Assembly: GCA_963693365.1 (NCBI GenBank)
Contig: CAVNZM010000013.1
Location: 1,364,001 to 1,428,000 of the forward strand
Length of the DNA stretch: 64,000 bases
Source: Amoebidium appalachense
Lineage: Eukaryota > Ichthyosporea
Reading direction: 5' to 3'
Each line of letters opens with the position of its first letter. Position 1 is the stretch's first letter. The translations under genes were made by a program, and so were the position numbers. The notes under the pieces were generated by a model, which was given only the letters and a program-made list of their open reading frames with translations, was not told the origin of the DNA and did not search any database. Positions 22,656 to 33,888 of this stretch are shown here, one piece after another.

Positions 22656-23248
22656 TATCGGGCCTTTTTCTTGCTCCCAGGGTCCCTGCCTACCTTAGTC
22701 CCCATCACTTCTCACAGGCGCTTTTCTTTTTTCGTTTTCTGCTTGCCTAATGTAAGGTGGTTGACTCACCCGCGTTTAAACAAACAGGTAAATGAGTTCG
22801 TTTTCTCGCTATTCATAGCTATAATTAAAGGTGGGATTGGGTTAAAGAATGATTTGTCCTGTTCATGACTTGAGTTTCCCTGCAGCTGAGAATGGGCGGT
22901 GTATGTTGTGTATGTTGCATAGTTCCATGGTTTGTGTGATTTAATTTTTCCCATTTGCAATATGATAATGAGCTGCAGGGCGCTGTGAGTTTAGTACTTT
23001 ACGTAAACATAATTTCTGAATGATATGTACTACCGTTCAACCCCCCCAACTCCCCCCCCCCCCCCCCCCCCCCTCCGCCCTCCCCCTCCGCCCTCCCCCC
23101 TTCCCCTCCCCCCTCCCCCATCCCCCCCACCCACCCACCCGCCCACCCACCCACCGGCCTCCTATAGTCCCGCTTATATCGGATCCGACCGCCCACAACT
23201 ATTACCAAAAAAGGTGGAAATTATAAAAGTTCAAGTTGTTAAGGCACC
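20860..23248. other. Intergenic, poly(C)-rich
   Basis: No gene recognised. Poly(C) tracts at about 21470-21545, 22110-22180, 22617-22643 and 23040-23080. A 32-bp word CCCCCGGTCAGCATGTGAGT recurs in diverged form about 390 bp apart (22173 and 22562). A diverged copy of the 45-kb repeat family is listed separately. Confidence 0.55.
21690..21930 (+). repeat. Diverged copy of the 45-kb dispersed repeat
   Basis: Shares with 45126-45300 the words CCTGCTCGTCT, GATCAAGACGGGT, a GGTTGAAATTG/GGTCGAAACTC segment and CTGAGGATGGGCTCT followed by TTATG, in the same order and spacing but with many substitutions. As at 45 kb, it lies close to a poly(C) tract. Confidence 0.6.
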
Positions 23249-23530
23249 TTAAAGCAACCTCAGCATCTACCAATTTAGCGTCTGGGCGGCGAGCCACAGT
23301 GGTGATGTCGTTCTGTGCCGCCTTTCACGCAGCCGTTTAGGGCCGGACCCAGAAAATGGCGAGAAAATACCAGGGGTGAAGGCAGGCTTTGTGGGATGTC
23401 GACGTAGGCATGCACGTCTCGGCAATTGACACAGTTTGATGACGTCTACTGATTGGTCAGAGACATTTGAGAAATGTGGCTCATGGATGCTCACCGCCCA
23501 GACTCTAAAATGTTACGGAAACTGGTTTAA
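23249..23530 (-). mobile_element. TTAA-flanked MITE, copy A
   Basis: TTAA at 23249-23252 and 23527-23530 bracket a 274-bp non-coding unit with imperfect terminal inverted repeats. The left side reads TTTAGCGTCTGGGCGGCGAG and the right side reads the same pattern on the other strand, TTTTAGAGTCTGGGCGGTGAG. TTAA target duplication with short inverted ends is typical of piggyBac-type elements; the parent transposase is not in this window. Copy B is at 55157-55394. Confidence 0.75.
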
Positions 23531-24094
23531 ACTTGTTGCTCGGGGTATCATACATACTTTCTTGATAACGGCTGCTGCTCATGATTATGTATCATACAAG
23601 TCTGGTCTGTGAGCATCGGAAGATGAATGAATAGAGCCCCAGCAGGATGCATCCCCCCCCCCTCCCCCCCCCCCCCCCCCCCCCCTTCCCCCCTACAGAA
23701 ACTTTGTCTTGTTACGTGCTGGGCCGACAAATCAGAACGATCAGTTATCCGCAGCCACGTAATACCCCCCCCCCCCCCCACCACCACCACCCCCTCCCCC
23801 CAACCCAGACCCCCCACACCCCACCCCACCCAGCCACCCCCTCCGATTATGCCCCAGGGACATCCCTTCCTCCCACACATACTAAATCACCACCCCCCGG
23901 GGGGCCCGAGACACCCTATTGGCTAATCTCTATGTATGTGTATCTGAGTTTTTCCTTGCGTATATATGGAAACCTAGATATACATAGGAAATTACACCCA
24001 GACCCCCCACAAACATACACACACAAAACTACAAACCTAGAGCCTCTGGGCTGCCACCCGTAGAAAGAAAAGAGCCACAACACCTAGCACAAAC

Positions 24095-24144
<50 letters not shown>

Positions 24145-24653
24145 ACACACACACACCCTCCCCTTCTCCCCTCCCTGACCACCACCACCACCACCACCAC
24201 CACCACTACCCCAACTTGCTGGTATGCCCTATATGCAGGCACACGCACACCGGAAAGTAGAGTGCAACCCACACCATCTTTATGGACAAAAAAAACAAAA
24301 ACAGAAAAGAAAAAAAAAGAAAGACACAAATCGCAGCCACCACCACCGTGCTTTACAATGTGGGTTACCAGACACATCCCGCCAACCCTAAACCCCACTA
24401 CTCCACCACACTACGTTAGGCCCCCCTTACAAAACAGGGGAAATTTCGTAACCGGACCCCCCATAGTCTTCGAAATCTTTGAAAAATAAAACAAGCCCCC
24501 TAGCCTGGTGGTAAATAAGTTAGTTCCATCGTTTTTCTATGTCTGTTTGATGGGCTCAGTCTAGAAAGTAAGTTAATAGGTCTTCTGGAGCTGGTACTAA
24601 TAAACAGGCAGCGGTACTGAAAATGACCTTAGCAAAAAGGTGCAAATCATCCC

Positions 24654-24654
<1 letters not shown>

Positions 24655-24704
<50 letters not shown>

Positions 24705-24801
24705 ACACATGCCACGTGCAACCGCACACACACACACACACATTCACACACACACACACATTCACACACACACACGCACACACACACACGCACGCACGCA
24801 C

Positions 24802-24841
<40 letters not shown>

Positions 24842-24950
24842 ACACACACACGCATGTGCGCGCAGCGTGACACACACACACATCCGCCCACATCCCCCCC
24901 CCCCCCCCTCCCTGCCCCCCCTAAAGGGCTGGTGGCTTCCCCCCCCCCCC
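24655..24950. repeat. Poly(C) plus (CA)n block
   Basis: About 35 C, then roughly 200 bases of CA steps with CG and TTCA interruptions, then two further C runs. Confidence 0.9.
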
Positions 24951-25258
24951 CCCCCCCCCTCTCCTCTGGGGCGTGAGGGTGGGCAAATATGCATATGATC
25001 GGATTTTCAAACTCCGGCGAAACCCCGCAACCAGCCAACTCGACAGCGACAGAGAACTTACGTCGACAATTTTCAAATTCTGAGAGCACATATGCTTAGG
25101 AGGAATAGCGCGTGGTTGTTTCAACAGGAGAAGTCAAGAAAAGGGGTGGTGTGTGTGGGTGGTGTGTGGAGATGGGGGGGAGGAGAGGCGGGGGCGGGGG
25201 TGGTGGGTGGGTGGGGGGGGGGGGGGGAGGGGGGGAGGGGGGGGAAGGGGAGGGGGAA

Positions 25259-25300
<42 letters not shown>

Positions 25301-25843
25301 ATGAATTCCCACACCACAAGAGCTTTAAGGATCCGATCAACCGTGCTGGCAGGCAGAAAACTCGAGAGCAGATCCTACACATTGTGGGCGGCCCGAGTTT
25401 CTAGTTTGTGTGTGTGTGTGGTGGTGGTGGTGGGCTCTCAGAAGGAGGAGAGAAGGTGTGTGTGTGTGGGGGGGGGGGGGGGGGGGGGGGCGGGGGAATC
25501 TATACTTAATGGGTAGGAGGGAGGGGAGGGGGAAGGGGGACGTAAGTTTTCATGGCTGAAAGATGATTGGCTTAGAGGTCACAGTTGGAAGTATGATGCA
25601 AGCGAGGGTTATCAATTAAGTGGGGGAAGTGTGTGTGTGCGGCATTGGGGTGGGGTGGGGGGGAGGGGGGGGGGGGAGGGGGGGGGGGGTAAGAGAAAGG
25701 GAGGGCAGTAAGACGGGGACAAGGGGAAAAGAGACCCCCGGGGAAAGAGGGAGGGGAAGGGGGGAGGGGTTGGACAGAGAGAGGAGGAGGGGGGTGGGGG
25801 AAGGGGGGAAGGATTTCTTAGTAGACTAAATGAGGCTTGTGTA

Positions 25844-25844
<1 letters not shown>

Positions 25845-25886
<42 letters not shown>

Positions 25887-25889
25887 GTG

Positions 25890-25921
<32 letters not shown>

Positions 25922-25929
25922 CGTGTGTG

Positions 25930-25998
<69 letters not shown>

Positions 25999-26020
25999 AC
26001 ACGTGCACACACGTGTGTGT
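25845..26020. repeat. (GT)n microsatellite
   Basis: About 150 bases of GT with occasional GC steps, ending in GCACACGTGCACACACGTG, which is self-complementary over short distances. Confidence 0.95.
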
Positions 26021-26703
26021 CTGCCTGTGTGCGTGTGCATGTGCGCACTCACGCACGTGCGCGCACACATGTTAGGGGACACGACACATGAAAACACAGG
26101 AGTCCTATAATGTGGAGGAATGGAGTCAGGAAAAAGCAAGGGAGGTCCTCTTGTGTGTGATGAGATATCTCAAGAAAGATTCGAAGATTTCACCGAAAAC
26201 GTCAAGTGAATCGCTTCTTGAAGAGTCCGAGGGCCTCGGAAAACTGCATGTAAAGTTCTGTCTGAAGGTTCACTAAGTGTGTGTTTTGAGGAATCATCGA
26301 TTGTTTTAAAGACGATAAAATTGACTTAGGCTGAGACAGATGTAAGAATGCATCGGACAGACATATAGTTTGAGTCTGCACGGAGGGCCCAACCACATCG
26401 GGAGGTAAGTTCACCGGATGAAAGCCCTAGGTATAGGGAGATCGCATCACATATACTGTTAGAAGACATAATATTTGATACTATTTCGTACAAACCCAAT
26501 AACCCAACCCTACGTGTGTCTGGGCCCTAAATGCCCCCCCCCCCCCCAACCCCAACCCCCTTTATGTCGCTTGGGGATCGAATCGTTCTCCCCTGACTAC
26601 ACGCCATCCTTGCGTCATCAAATCGTGTTATATGTCCAATCAGAGGCGAGGGGACTATCGTCCGGTGAACATCTGTACCACATCGGCTGAGTCAACTTGA
26701 AAA

Positions 26704-27292
26704 AAGCAGAATTAATTTTCAAAAGCAGAATCACTCTGCTTTTAGCAGAATTATTCTGCTTCTATGATAGAAGAATCATTCCCCCCAAAAGCAGAATTAT
26801 TCTGTCGTCGAAAGCTGAATAACTCTGCTTTCAGCAGAGTAACTCTGCAGAATAATTTTGCTTTTGCAGAGTGATTCTGCTGTTTGCAGAATAATTCTGC
26901 TTCTTGCGGAATAATTCTATTTTGCTGAAAAATTCTGCTTTTAGCAGAATAATTCTGCCTTTTGCAGAATAATTCTGCTTTTTGCAGAATTATTCTGCTC
27001 GGAACAAGTTACTCAACCAATGTGGTTGGGCCCTGCACGGGAAATGGCTCATTAAACCATACGGGTTGCTGAACAGCTTGCTTTGCGCAAAATTATCCTG
27101 CATATGCAGAAATATGCTGAAAAATGCAGAAATATACTGCAAAATGCAGCAATAGTTGTGCGAGAAGCAGGGTAATTTGGCAACATGTGGCACTGATGAT
27201 TATTCTGCAAAAAGCAGAATTATCGGTACAAAAAAGCAGTATTCTTTCACAAAAATACAGATTTGTTCACAGAATGCAGAATTACTCTGCAT
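26704..27292. repeat. Array of short palindromes, core GCAGAATNATTCTGC
   Basis: Over 20 occurrences, in both orientations, of GCAGAAT and ATTCTGC, most often paired as AGCAGAATNATTCTGCTTTT with a spacing near 20-22 bases. The dense part is 26704-27000; a unique segment of about 85 bases follows, and looser copies (TGCAGAAATATGCTG, GCAGAATTACTCTGC) continue to 27292. Each unit is itself an imperfect palindrome, so the region can form serial hairpins. It has no coding character. It is not CRISPR-like: there are no constant-length unique spacers. Confidence 0.88.
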
Positions 27293-27675
27293 TAATATCT
27301 TCCCAAAAATATTTTTGTACAATTTTGAGCTGTAAGTTGAGGCTGAATCATCCTTCAACATTCAGCATTATCATTCAAGCAGATCATTCGTCAAAGAGCG
27401 AGAATCCTTCTGTGAAAACTGAGAATTTTTCTGCCGAGCAGACTATTTAAATTTTCGCCCATGCGGTTAGGCCTTCGAGGGAAATACATCTGCAACAAGG
27501 TATACATGCTACCTCCCCCCAGATGAGTATGCGCTTGCGTGCGCATGCCCACGTGTGTGTGTCTGTGCATGGGGGCGTGTTTCAGCACACACGCGCGCGC
27601 GCGTGTGTCTGTGCATGTGTGTCTGTGCATGTGTGTGCGCTTATACGCGCGCACACGCGTGCGCCTTCATGTCAG

Positions 27676-27736
<61 letters not shown>

Positions 27737-27746
27737 TGTGTGCCAC

Positions 27747-27786
<40 letters not shown>

Positions 27787-28155
27787 CGCGCGCGCACGCG
27801 CGCGTTTGCGTGTGTGTGTGTTTGCGTGTGCGTGCATGCGCGCACCCACGCGTGTACATGCGTGCATTTTTGAATTTTTTTTGAGCACTCAAGTCGACTC
27901 GCCACGGTGGTGTCTAATAGGCATGCGTTTTTAATATCAGCTTAATTTTTCACCTACCAGAGGGTCAAAGCTTCTCCAGTGTGAGAAAGACTTCGAATAT
28001 TACGCAAGCTGCAAGATAACTATCACACATGTATAGGTGTGCCCCATAATGGGGTGAATTCGAATTGCCCCACATTAATACTATAAATTCTTACATAAAA
28101 AGATCCCTGTACACATGCTCGTTTACATCTACAAAGTACAACAATCCTACTGCTA
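27293..28155. other. Intergenic with GT/CG-rich block
   Basis: CGCG/TGTG-rich text from about 27535 to 27870, including (GT)n at 27676-27730 and 27750-27780. GGTTAGGCCTTCGAGGGAAAT at about 27465 resembles GGTTGGGCCCTGCACGGGAAAT at about 27023, a possible unit boundary of the palindrome array. No gene seen. Confidence 0.55.
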
Positions 28156-28698
28156 TTAATAGCGCTTGCAGCAGTACTTTGCGCTGCACTTGCGGTAAAC
28201 CTCCCAGCCTTTCCACCGGGTGCACCAGCGGCTGCTGTAGACGCGCCTGCAGCCGCCGCTGCCCTCCGCCCACTCGCCGCATGTCAGCGCGTAGTTCTTG
28301 TCGGCCTTCGGCTGCATGCGGCTCTTTGCTCCCTTGCCACCCTCCAGGCTGTACCTCTCCGCATTGTCGTGCCGCAGCTAGCGCTGCCCGGATGTGTTTT
28401 GCTGGGGGTGCACGTTGTGGTGGGTGGTGGTGTCTACAGAGCCTATATGGCCTGATTTTTGGCTGTATTTTTCAGCGTTTTCGTGACGCAAATGGCCGTG
28501 GCGTGGCTGTGAATCCATCTCGTGGTGGGTGGGGACAGAGGCTACACTGTGGGCTGATTTTTGGCTGAACTTGTCGGCATTTTCGTGTCTCAACTGGCCG
28601 TGTGGCTGAGAATTATGGCAGGTGTGGTGAGAGGGTTCAGAGATGGCAGTGCATGTGGAGACGAGCGCGGCAAAGACGGCGGCAACAATGACCTTCAT
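28156..28698 (-). CDS. Secreted repeat/cysteine-rich small protein with in-frame TAG
   Basis: ATG at 28698 in good context (CCGCCATGA). The frame encodes a signal peptide of about 20 residues (MKVIVAAVFAALVSTCTA), then a His-rich region with two repeats, LRHENADKFSQKS and LRHENAEKYSQKS, about 30 residues apart. At codon 107 there is a TAG (28380-28378). The same frame continues directly with a third repeat, LRHDNAERYS, and a compact C-terminal domain with six cysteines in the order C-x9-C-x8-C-x11-C-x4-C-C, ending at TAA 28158-28156. The conserved third repeat right after the stop argues that the full length was one protein of 180 residues. The stop may be a recent nonsense change, a readthrough site or a sequence error; an intron is unlikely because the repeat homology spans it. 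Family unknown; a small disulfide-stabilised extracellular peptide is the best description. Confidence 0.7.
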
Positions 28699-28798
28699 GG
28701 CGGTGGTTGGTTGTCTGCAGTGCACGTGAATTGGTGCGAGGTGGAAGGCGTTTCTACAGCTGTAGTTGAATGAAGACTGATTGCTTGACGGTGTGATT

Positions 28799-28821
28799 CC
28801 CAGCCTCGGTCGGAGGCTGGG
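28799..28821. promoter_or_regulatory. Perfect hairpin upstream of the secreted-protein gene
   Basis: CCCAGCCTC, a 5-base loop GGTCG, then GAGGCTGGG: nine perfect pairs, about 100 bases before the start codon on the minus strand, so in the promoter or 5' leader. Function unknown. Confidence 0.5.
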
Positions 28822-29576
28822 TTTAACTAATAGGAGATAGAGAGGGGTATGGGGGGGGAATGACTGAGCTGTTTGCCGGCAATCAGCTACAGTAGCAGAA
28901 TAGATGGTGGGGACCTCCAATCAGGTGCGTTAATCTAACCGGATCTAGGAGAGTGGCGTTCCTTTTTGGACATCTTAGCCAATTGAAAACCTCGGAAAAA
29001 AAAGCATTAAGCAACAAAGCCTTACCTTTCTTTGACATTAATCGGAAACGGCATTGTGTGATTGGTGCATCGAAAATTAGATCACCTGTCGACAATCGTA
29101 GATTGCTGATTGGCCATCGGGACCTTAATTGAATTAAATCATAGAAACGCAGGCGCATGGATCTATAAAACATGTGATCTTCTGCCAATCACCTATTCTA
29201 CCGGGATCTGGAGCGACGTATTCCGCATCGTGACGCTATTGCACGAGATCGCAATCGATCGAAGATACCAGATTTGCGTAAATAGTTCTGGCGGGGCGAA
29301 CGCCGAGCCGAGCGCAAGCGAGACTCGGCATTGGCCGCGTTTCCATTGGGGATCGCGAATGCGATTCCTGCCGTTTTTGGCGAAGACTATCGCGATTCGC
29401 GAGTGATCGTCGAAAAATTGGTCGTTTCCATTAAGTCGCGTTTCACGATGGATTTCCATTTTTGGCTAATGAAAGAATGCGAAATTAGGGACCCGCAAAC
29501 TTTGAAGGGCCTTCGCGAATTCCCTGCACCCCTCGGAAGTTCGGGAACCGGCGGTGGCGCAATTCCGGAACCAGGC

Positions 29577-29583
29577 TATAAAA
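29577..29583 (+). promoter_or_regulatory. TATA-box match
   Basis: GGCTATAAAACG matches the TATAAAA consensus. It is followed after a C tract of about 30 bases by the small coiled-coil frame starting at 29700, so a promoter for that frame is possible. Confidence 0.35.
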
Positions 29584-29699
29584 CGTCCCCCCCCCCCCCC
29601 CCCCCCCCCCCCCTTCCACAACCACACAGACACCAACATACTTCTAATACAGACCACACCACTTGTAGCTCTAGTCAACGGAGAAGCGAAGCTTCGCAG

Positions 29700-29884
29700 A
29701 TGAGGGAAGATGGTTTAGCGGAGAGATTGAGGAAGGAGAGAGAGGAGCAGGGCGGAGGTCGAAGGAGGAGGAGGAGAGGGCAAAGAGGGAGAAGGAGGAG
29801 CAGGAGAGGAGGGTTAAGGATGACCAGGAGCAACAGCTCCGTATGTCCGTTTTCGGGGCATTTATGACTTTTTTGACTAAGTAG
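29700..29884 (+). pseudogene. Short coiled-coil frame with a frameshift
   Basis: ATG 29700 opens MREDGLAERLRKEREEQ; after a GGAGG-rich stretch the helical pattern continues in another register as SKEEEERAKREKEEQERRV and ends QLRMSVFGAFMTFLTK at TAG 29882-29884. Both halves share the same Glu/Arg/Lys heptad character, so a single small protein interrupted by an indel in the purine repeat is plausible. No family recognised; purine repeats can mimic coiled coils. Confidence 0.3.
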
Positions 29885-29895
29885 GGCTGGCTTTT

Positions 29896-29934
<39 letters not shown>

Positions 29935-31170
29935 GTGGTTCACACACACACACACACACACCTCAGTAGTACGTCTTTCTTAGGTTTAGGTGTTGCTTGT
30001 AAGTGAGTTTTTGGGAGTGTAGCATGCCCAGTTTTCTAGCAAACGGAAAGTTTTACCTTCCCTTTTTGTGTTTTTTGCTTTGTTTTGCCTTCCAGTAAAA
30101 TCTTATGCATGAGTTTGAAATGTCGAAATGCTTTGACCTGTTAGCTGCATAGGTCCCCCCCCCCCCCCCGCTCAGTAGAGACAACACTTGCACACCTTTT
30201 TTGGCTTTGTTTTTATGGATATCTTTGTCAGTTTTTCTTCTTCGTTGGAACCTGTGGTTCTGGAATTTAGCTTATTCCCCCGTGTTCTTCACAGAATTCA
30301 TAGAACTTAACCAGCACATCACGTGAGTTGTTAGGTACAGATTTACGGTTTACGGGCTGGTGTGGCTCGAATATATTTTCCCGCTTCCAAAAAAATAAAA
30401 AAATAAAAATAAAACTTAAACTTGGCTACGTAATCACCTTGCTGATAATTATTATACATAAAACTGCCGTACATTCACCATGATTCCATACATGTAACTA
30501 TCTGAGCAGGGAGACCTAGAAAGAGTATGATTCATAATTAGTACTTGCAAATCTTGAAGTTCACCTGTGGTGCACGACACAACACAATGGTGTGCAATAT
30601 GGTCATGTACATTGGCACGCACACATGTCATTGAACACACGCACACACACACACACACAGCCACTTCCGTACACCCACGCCCATCTTCATGCACGACTCG
30701 CGATTCACACTCTGTATGTGCCAGCAATAAGTATGCAAGGTACCCGAGAGGCCCCACATACAGTGTGACGAGCACTAAGGTAGCATGACTCCCCCGCACC
30801 ATCACCCAAGCAGGGGCGCACAGTGCCACAAACGCTCATGTACACACATCTATCAACACTTCGGAGGGTGGGCATAATTTACGTGCCCCGGCCAATATGC
30901 AACAGTGCCGTCATTCCTGGACCGAACACAAAAGCCCCCCCTCCCCTCCAACCACCACCACCCAAAAACCCCACCTCTCTAAAAGGACCAAAAGAAATAG
31001 TATCGACAGGAAACATGATTTATCTTCAAGTGTGCTCGCAAGAGCTTGCTGATTTGAACATCCCTCGGTAGACAACATCGACACAAATGCACCATCAAGC
31101 TCAATTGGAGTACGTGCAAATATTCTATTCGTGGGTTTGGTTCCCCCCCCCCCCCCACCACCACCACACT

Positions 31171-31751
31171 CACAAGGGCAAAAAAAAAAATATATAAAAA
31201 ATAAAGGTGCAGCCTTGTAGAGACAGGGAATGTGGGGGGTAAACAGGTCAGAACAAGGTCGAAACCACAGCCACGGACAACTGACTAATTTAGCAATGGG
31301 AGCGCTCCCTCTGCTCTGCCGTGGCCTCTCCATTTCCCCTTTCAAAAAAGCAAAAAACCAAAACAAAAGACCAGAAGATTCTCCAGCACCGAATTAATGC
31401 ATAGGCACACATTGTCAAAGTGTTAAGCATCAAGCGAATCCCATCGCATAACACCATTCGGGTCTGGCCCGACTCGGAAACCTAGAAGAAACCCCTCTAT
31501 AGCCACAGTCACAATATATGTCCTCACATGTGGGCAACCAGAACAAGCACACATACATTCTTCTGCCTCCCCCCCCGTCCAAACACACAACACCCCCCCC
31601 TTCTCATTCGCAATCCAGTTGAAGGTACCAAAACACCGCAAAAACAACAACAACAACAACAAAAAAAAAAAAAAATGATACCGAGCCACAAGCTCATCAC
31701 AGTTCGTTGTTTACTATGTCAACAGACTGGCACATTCAATCACGTGCATAT

Positions 31752-31786
<35 letters not shown>

Positions 31787-32363
31787 GGGGGCATCGCCGC
31801 CGCCCCCACCACCACACTCACAAGGGCAAAAAAAAAAAAAAAAAAAAAATTAAAGGTGCAGCCTTGTAGAGACAGGGAATGTGGGGGGTAAACAGGTCAG
31901 AACAAGGTCGAAACCACAGCCACGGACAACTGACTAATTTAGCAATGGGAGCGCTCCCTCTGCTCTGCCGTGGCCTCTCCATTTCCCTTTTAAAAAAGCA
32001 AAAAAGCAAAACAAAAGACCAGAAGATTCTCCAGCACCGAATTAATGCATAGGCACACATTGTCAAACACCATTCGGGTCTGGCCCGACTCGGAAACCCA
32101 GAAGAAACCCCTCTATAGCCACAGTCACAATATATGTCCTCACATGTGGGCAACCAGAACAAGCACACATACATTCTTCTGCCTCCCCCCCCGTCCAAAC
32201 ACACAACACCCCCCCCCACCTCTCATTCGCAATTCAGTTGAAGGTACCAAAACAACGCAACAACAACAACAACAACAACAAAAAAATGATACCGAGCCAC
32301 AAAGCTCATCACAGTTCGTTGTTTACTATGTCAACAGACTGGCACATTCAATCACGTGCATAT

Positions 32364-32408
<45 letters not shown>

Positions 32409-33020
32409 GGCGCCCCCCGCCGCCCCCACCACCACACTCACAAGGGCAAAAAAAAAAATAAAAAAAAATTAAAGGTGCAGCCTTGTAGAGACAGGGAATG
32501 TGGGGGGTAAACAGGTCAGAACATGGTCGAAACCACAGCCACGGACAACTGACTAATTTAGCAATGGGAGCGCTCCCTCTGCTCTGCCGTGGCCTCTCCA
32601 TTTCCCTTTCAAAAAAGCAAAAAACCAAAACAAAAGACCAGAAGATTCTCCAGCACCGAATTAATGCATAGGCACACATTGTCAAAGTGTTAAGCATCAA
32701 GCGAATCCCATCGCATAACACCATTCGGGTCTGGCCCGACTCGGAAACCTAGAAGAAACCCCTCTATAGCCACACAGTCACAATATATGTCCTCACATGT
32801 GGGCAACCAGAACAAGCACACATACATTCTTCTGCCTCCCCCCCCGTCCAAACACACAACACCCCCCCCCTCTCATTCGCAATACAGTTGAAGGTACCAA
32901 AACACCGCAACAACAACAACAACAAAAAAAAATGATACCGAGCCGCAAGCTCATCACAGTTCGTTGTTTACTATGTCAACAGACTGGCACATTCAATTAC
33001 GTGCATATCTGCCCCCCCCC
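31171..33020. repeat. Three tandem copies of a ~0.63-kb unit
   Basis: The word CACAAGGGCA begins copies at 31171, 31819 and 32439, spacing 648 and 620. Each copy runs through TGCAGCCTTGTAGAGACAGG, GCTCTGCCGTGGCCTCTCC, a CAA repeat, and a terminal C tract; the third ends in a C run at about 33013-33030. Copy 2 lacks about 34 bases (GTGTTAAGC...CATAACA) present in copies 1 and 3. Variation is mainly in C-tract, A-tract and CAA length. No coding function is evident. Confidence 0.92.
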
Positions 33021-33542
33021 CCCCCCCCCCACTCGCTGGACACACGTGAAGCATAGGAACAAGCCATTCACAAGGGTGTGTGCACGGATTAAAGAGAGAA
33101 GTGTTCCCTAATCCAGACAATATATGACATGTACAACATGTACAAGTTAATCACAAGATGCCTGCACCCACAACAAAGGCGTTTCCTATTCCCACGCTGA
33201 CCATGAATGCAATCTAACACGTACCGTTTAAGCATCCATTTGTGATGCCCCCCCCCCCCCCCAACAACAATCAAAAAATTGTCGGAGATGAAACACACAT
33301 CCCCTCCTGATCCTTCCGATCACAACCAAGGAACTGTCCAGCCCGCATATGCCCACCACAAGGTGCATGCACACCTTGAGTTTGTTTGATTCTGGACATG
33401 CACCCATGCATATACACAGTGAGCCATACGCACACAAACAGGAACCCCCCCCCACCCACAGAAATGCATACACATACACATGCACATAAAGACACAGGCG
33501 CAAATGTGCCCATCAACAAAGGACATGCACACACACACACAC

Positions 33543-33700
33543 AATGAGAGAGACCCACACATTTATCTATACATCCACACACAGAAACACGAACGAACAT
33601 GCAAACACACACACACACACACAGAATGAGAGAGACCCACACATTTATCTATACATCCACACACAGAAACATGAACGAACATGCAAAAACACACACACAC
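33543..33700. repeat. 81-bp tandem duplication in CA-rich DNA
   Basis: AATGAGAGAGACCCACACAT at 33543 recurs at about 33624, each followed by CTATACATCCACACACAG and AACGAACATGC. Confidence 0.9.
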
Positions 33701-33871
33701 ACATGCAAACAAAGGTATGCACGCACGGGCGTCCACCAGAGCCATGCACTCACACACACGCCCACACGTACGAGTCCACACATACATTCGCGTCATTACA
33801 CACGCCACCTTATCGGCCTGAAGCATATGGGCACTGCCCCAAGTCAACCCGTTCGGTGCCATGCTTAAGAT

Positions 33872-33877
33872 TTTATT
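33872..33877 (-). terminator. Polyadenylation signal of RPL23A
   Basis: AATAAA on the minus strand, beginning 11 bases after the TAA of RPL23A. Confidence 0.7.
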
Positions 33878-33888
33878 GACAACACCGT

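Larger units (their letters stand above)
23531..26703. other. Intergenic low-complexity region
   Basis: Contains C runs at 23657-23690, 23764-23779, 24095-24144 and 24655-24690, a (CA)n block to about 24890, G-rich blocks at about 25215-25300 and 25470-25490, and (GT)n at 25845-26020. Short open frames at 25310-25404 and 26088-26414 look moderately protein-like but have no flanking splice context or family match. Confidence 0.5.
28822..31170. other. Intergenic region, one weak promoter/ORF candidate
   Basis: Between 29280 and 29560 the sequence is rich in CGCGA/TCGCGA words with short inverted repeats (GCCGAG...CTCGGC). A TATA box and a small coiled-coil frame follow and are listed separately. 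(CA)n occurs at 29899-29932 and 29941-29961. Nothing recognisable between 29.9 and 31.1 kb. Confidence 0.5.

Noticed and set aside
25310-25404. Plus-strand frame ending QILHIVGGPSF
   Set aside because: Preceded by poly(G) with no possible pyrimidine tract or acceptor; no recognised family.
26704-27292. CRISPR-like array
   Set aside because: Repeats are palindromic, variable and lack unique constant-length spacers; the host is eukaryotic.
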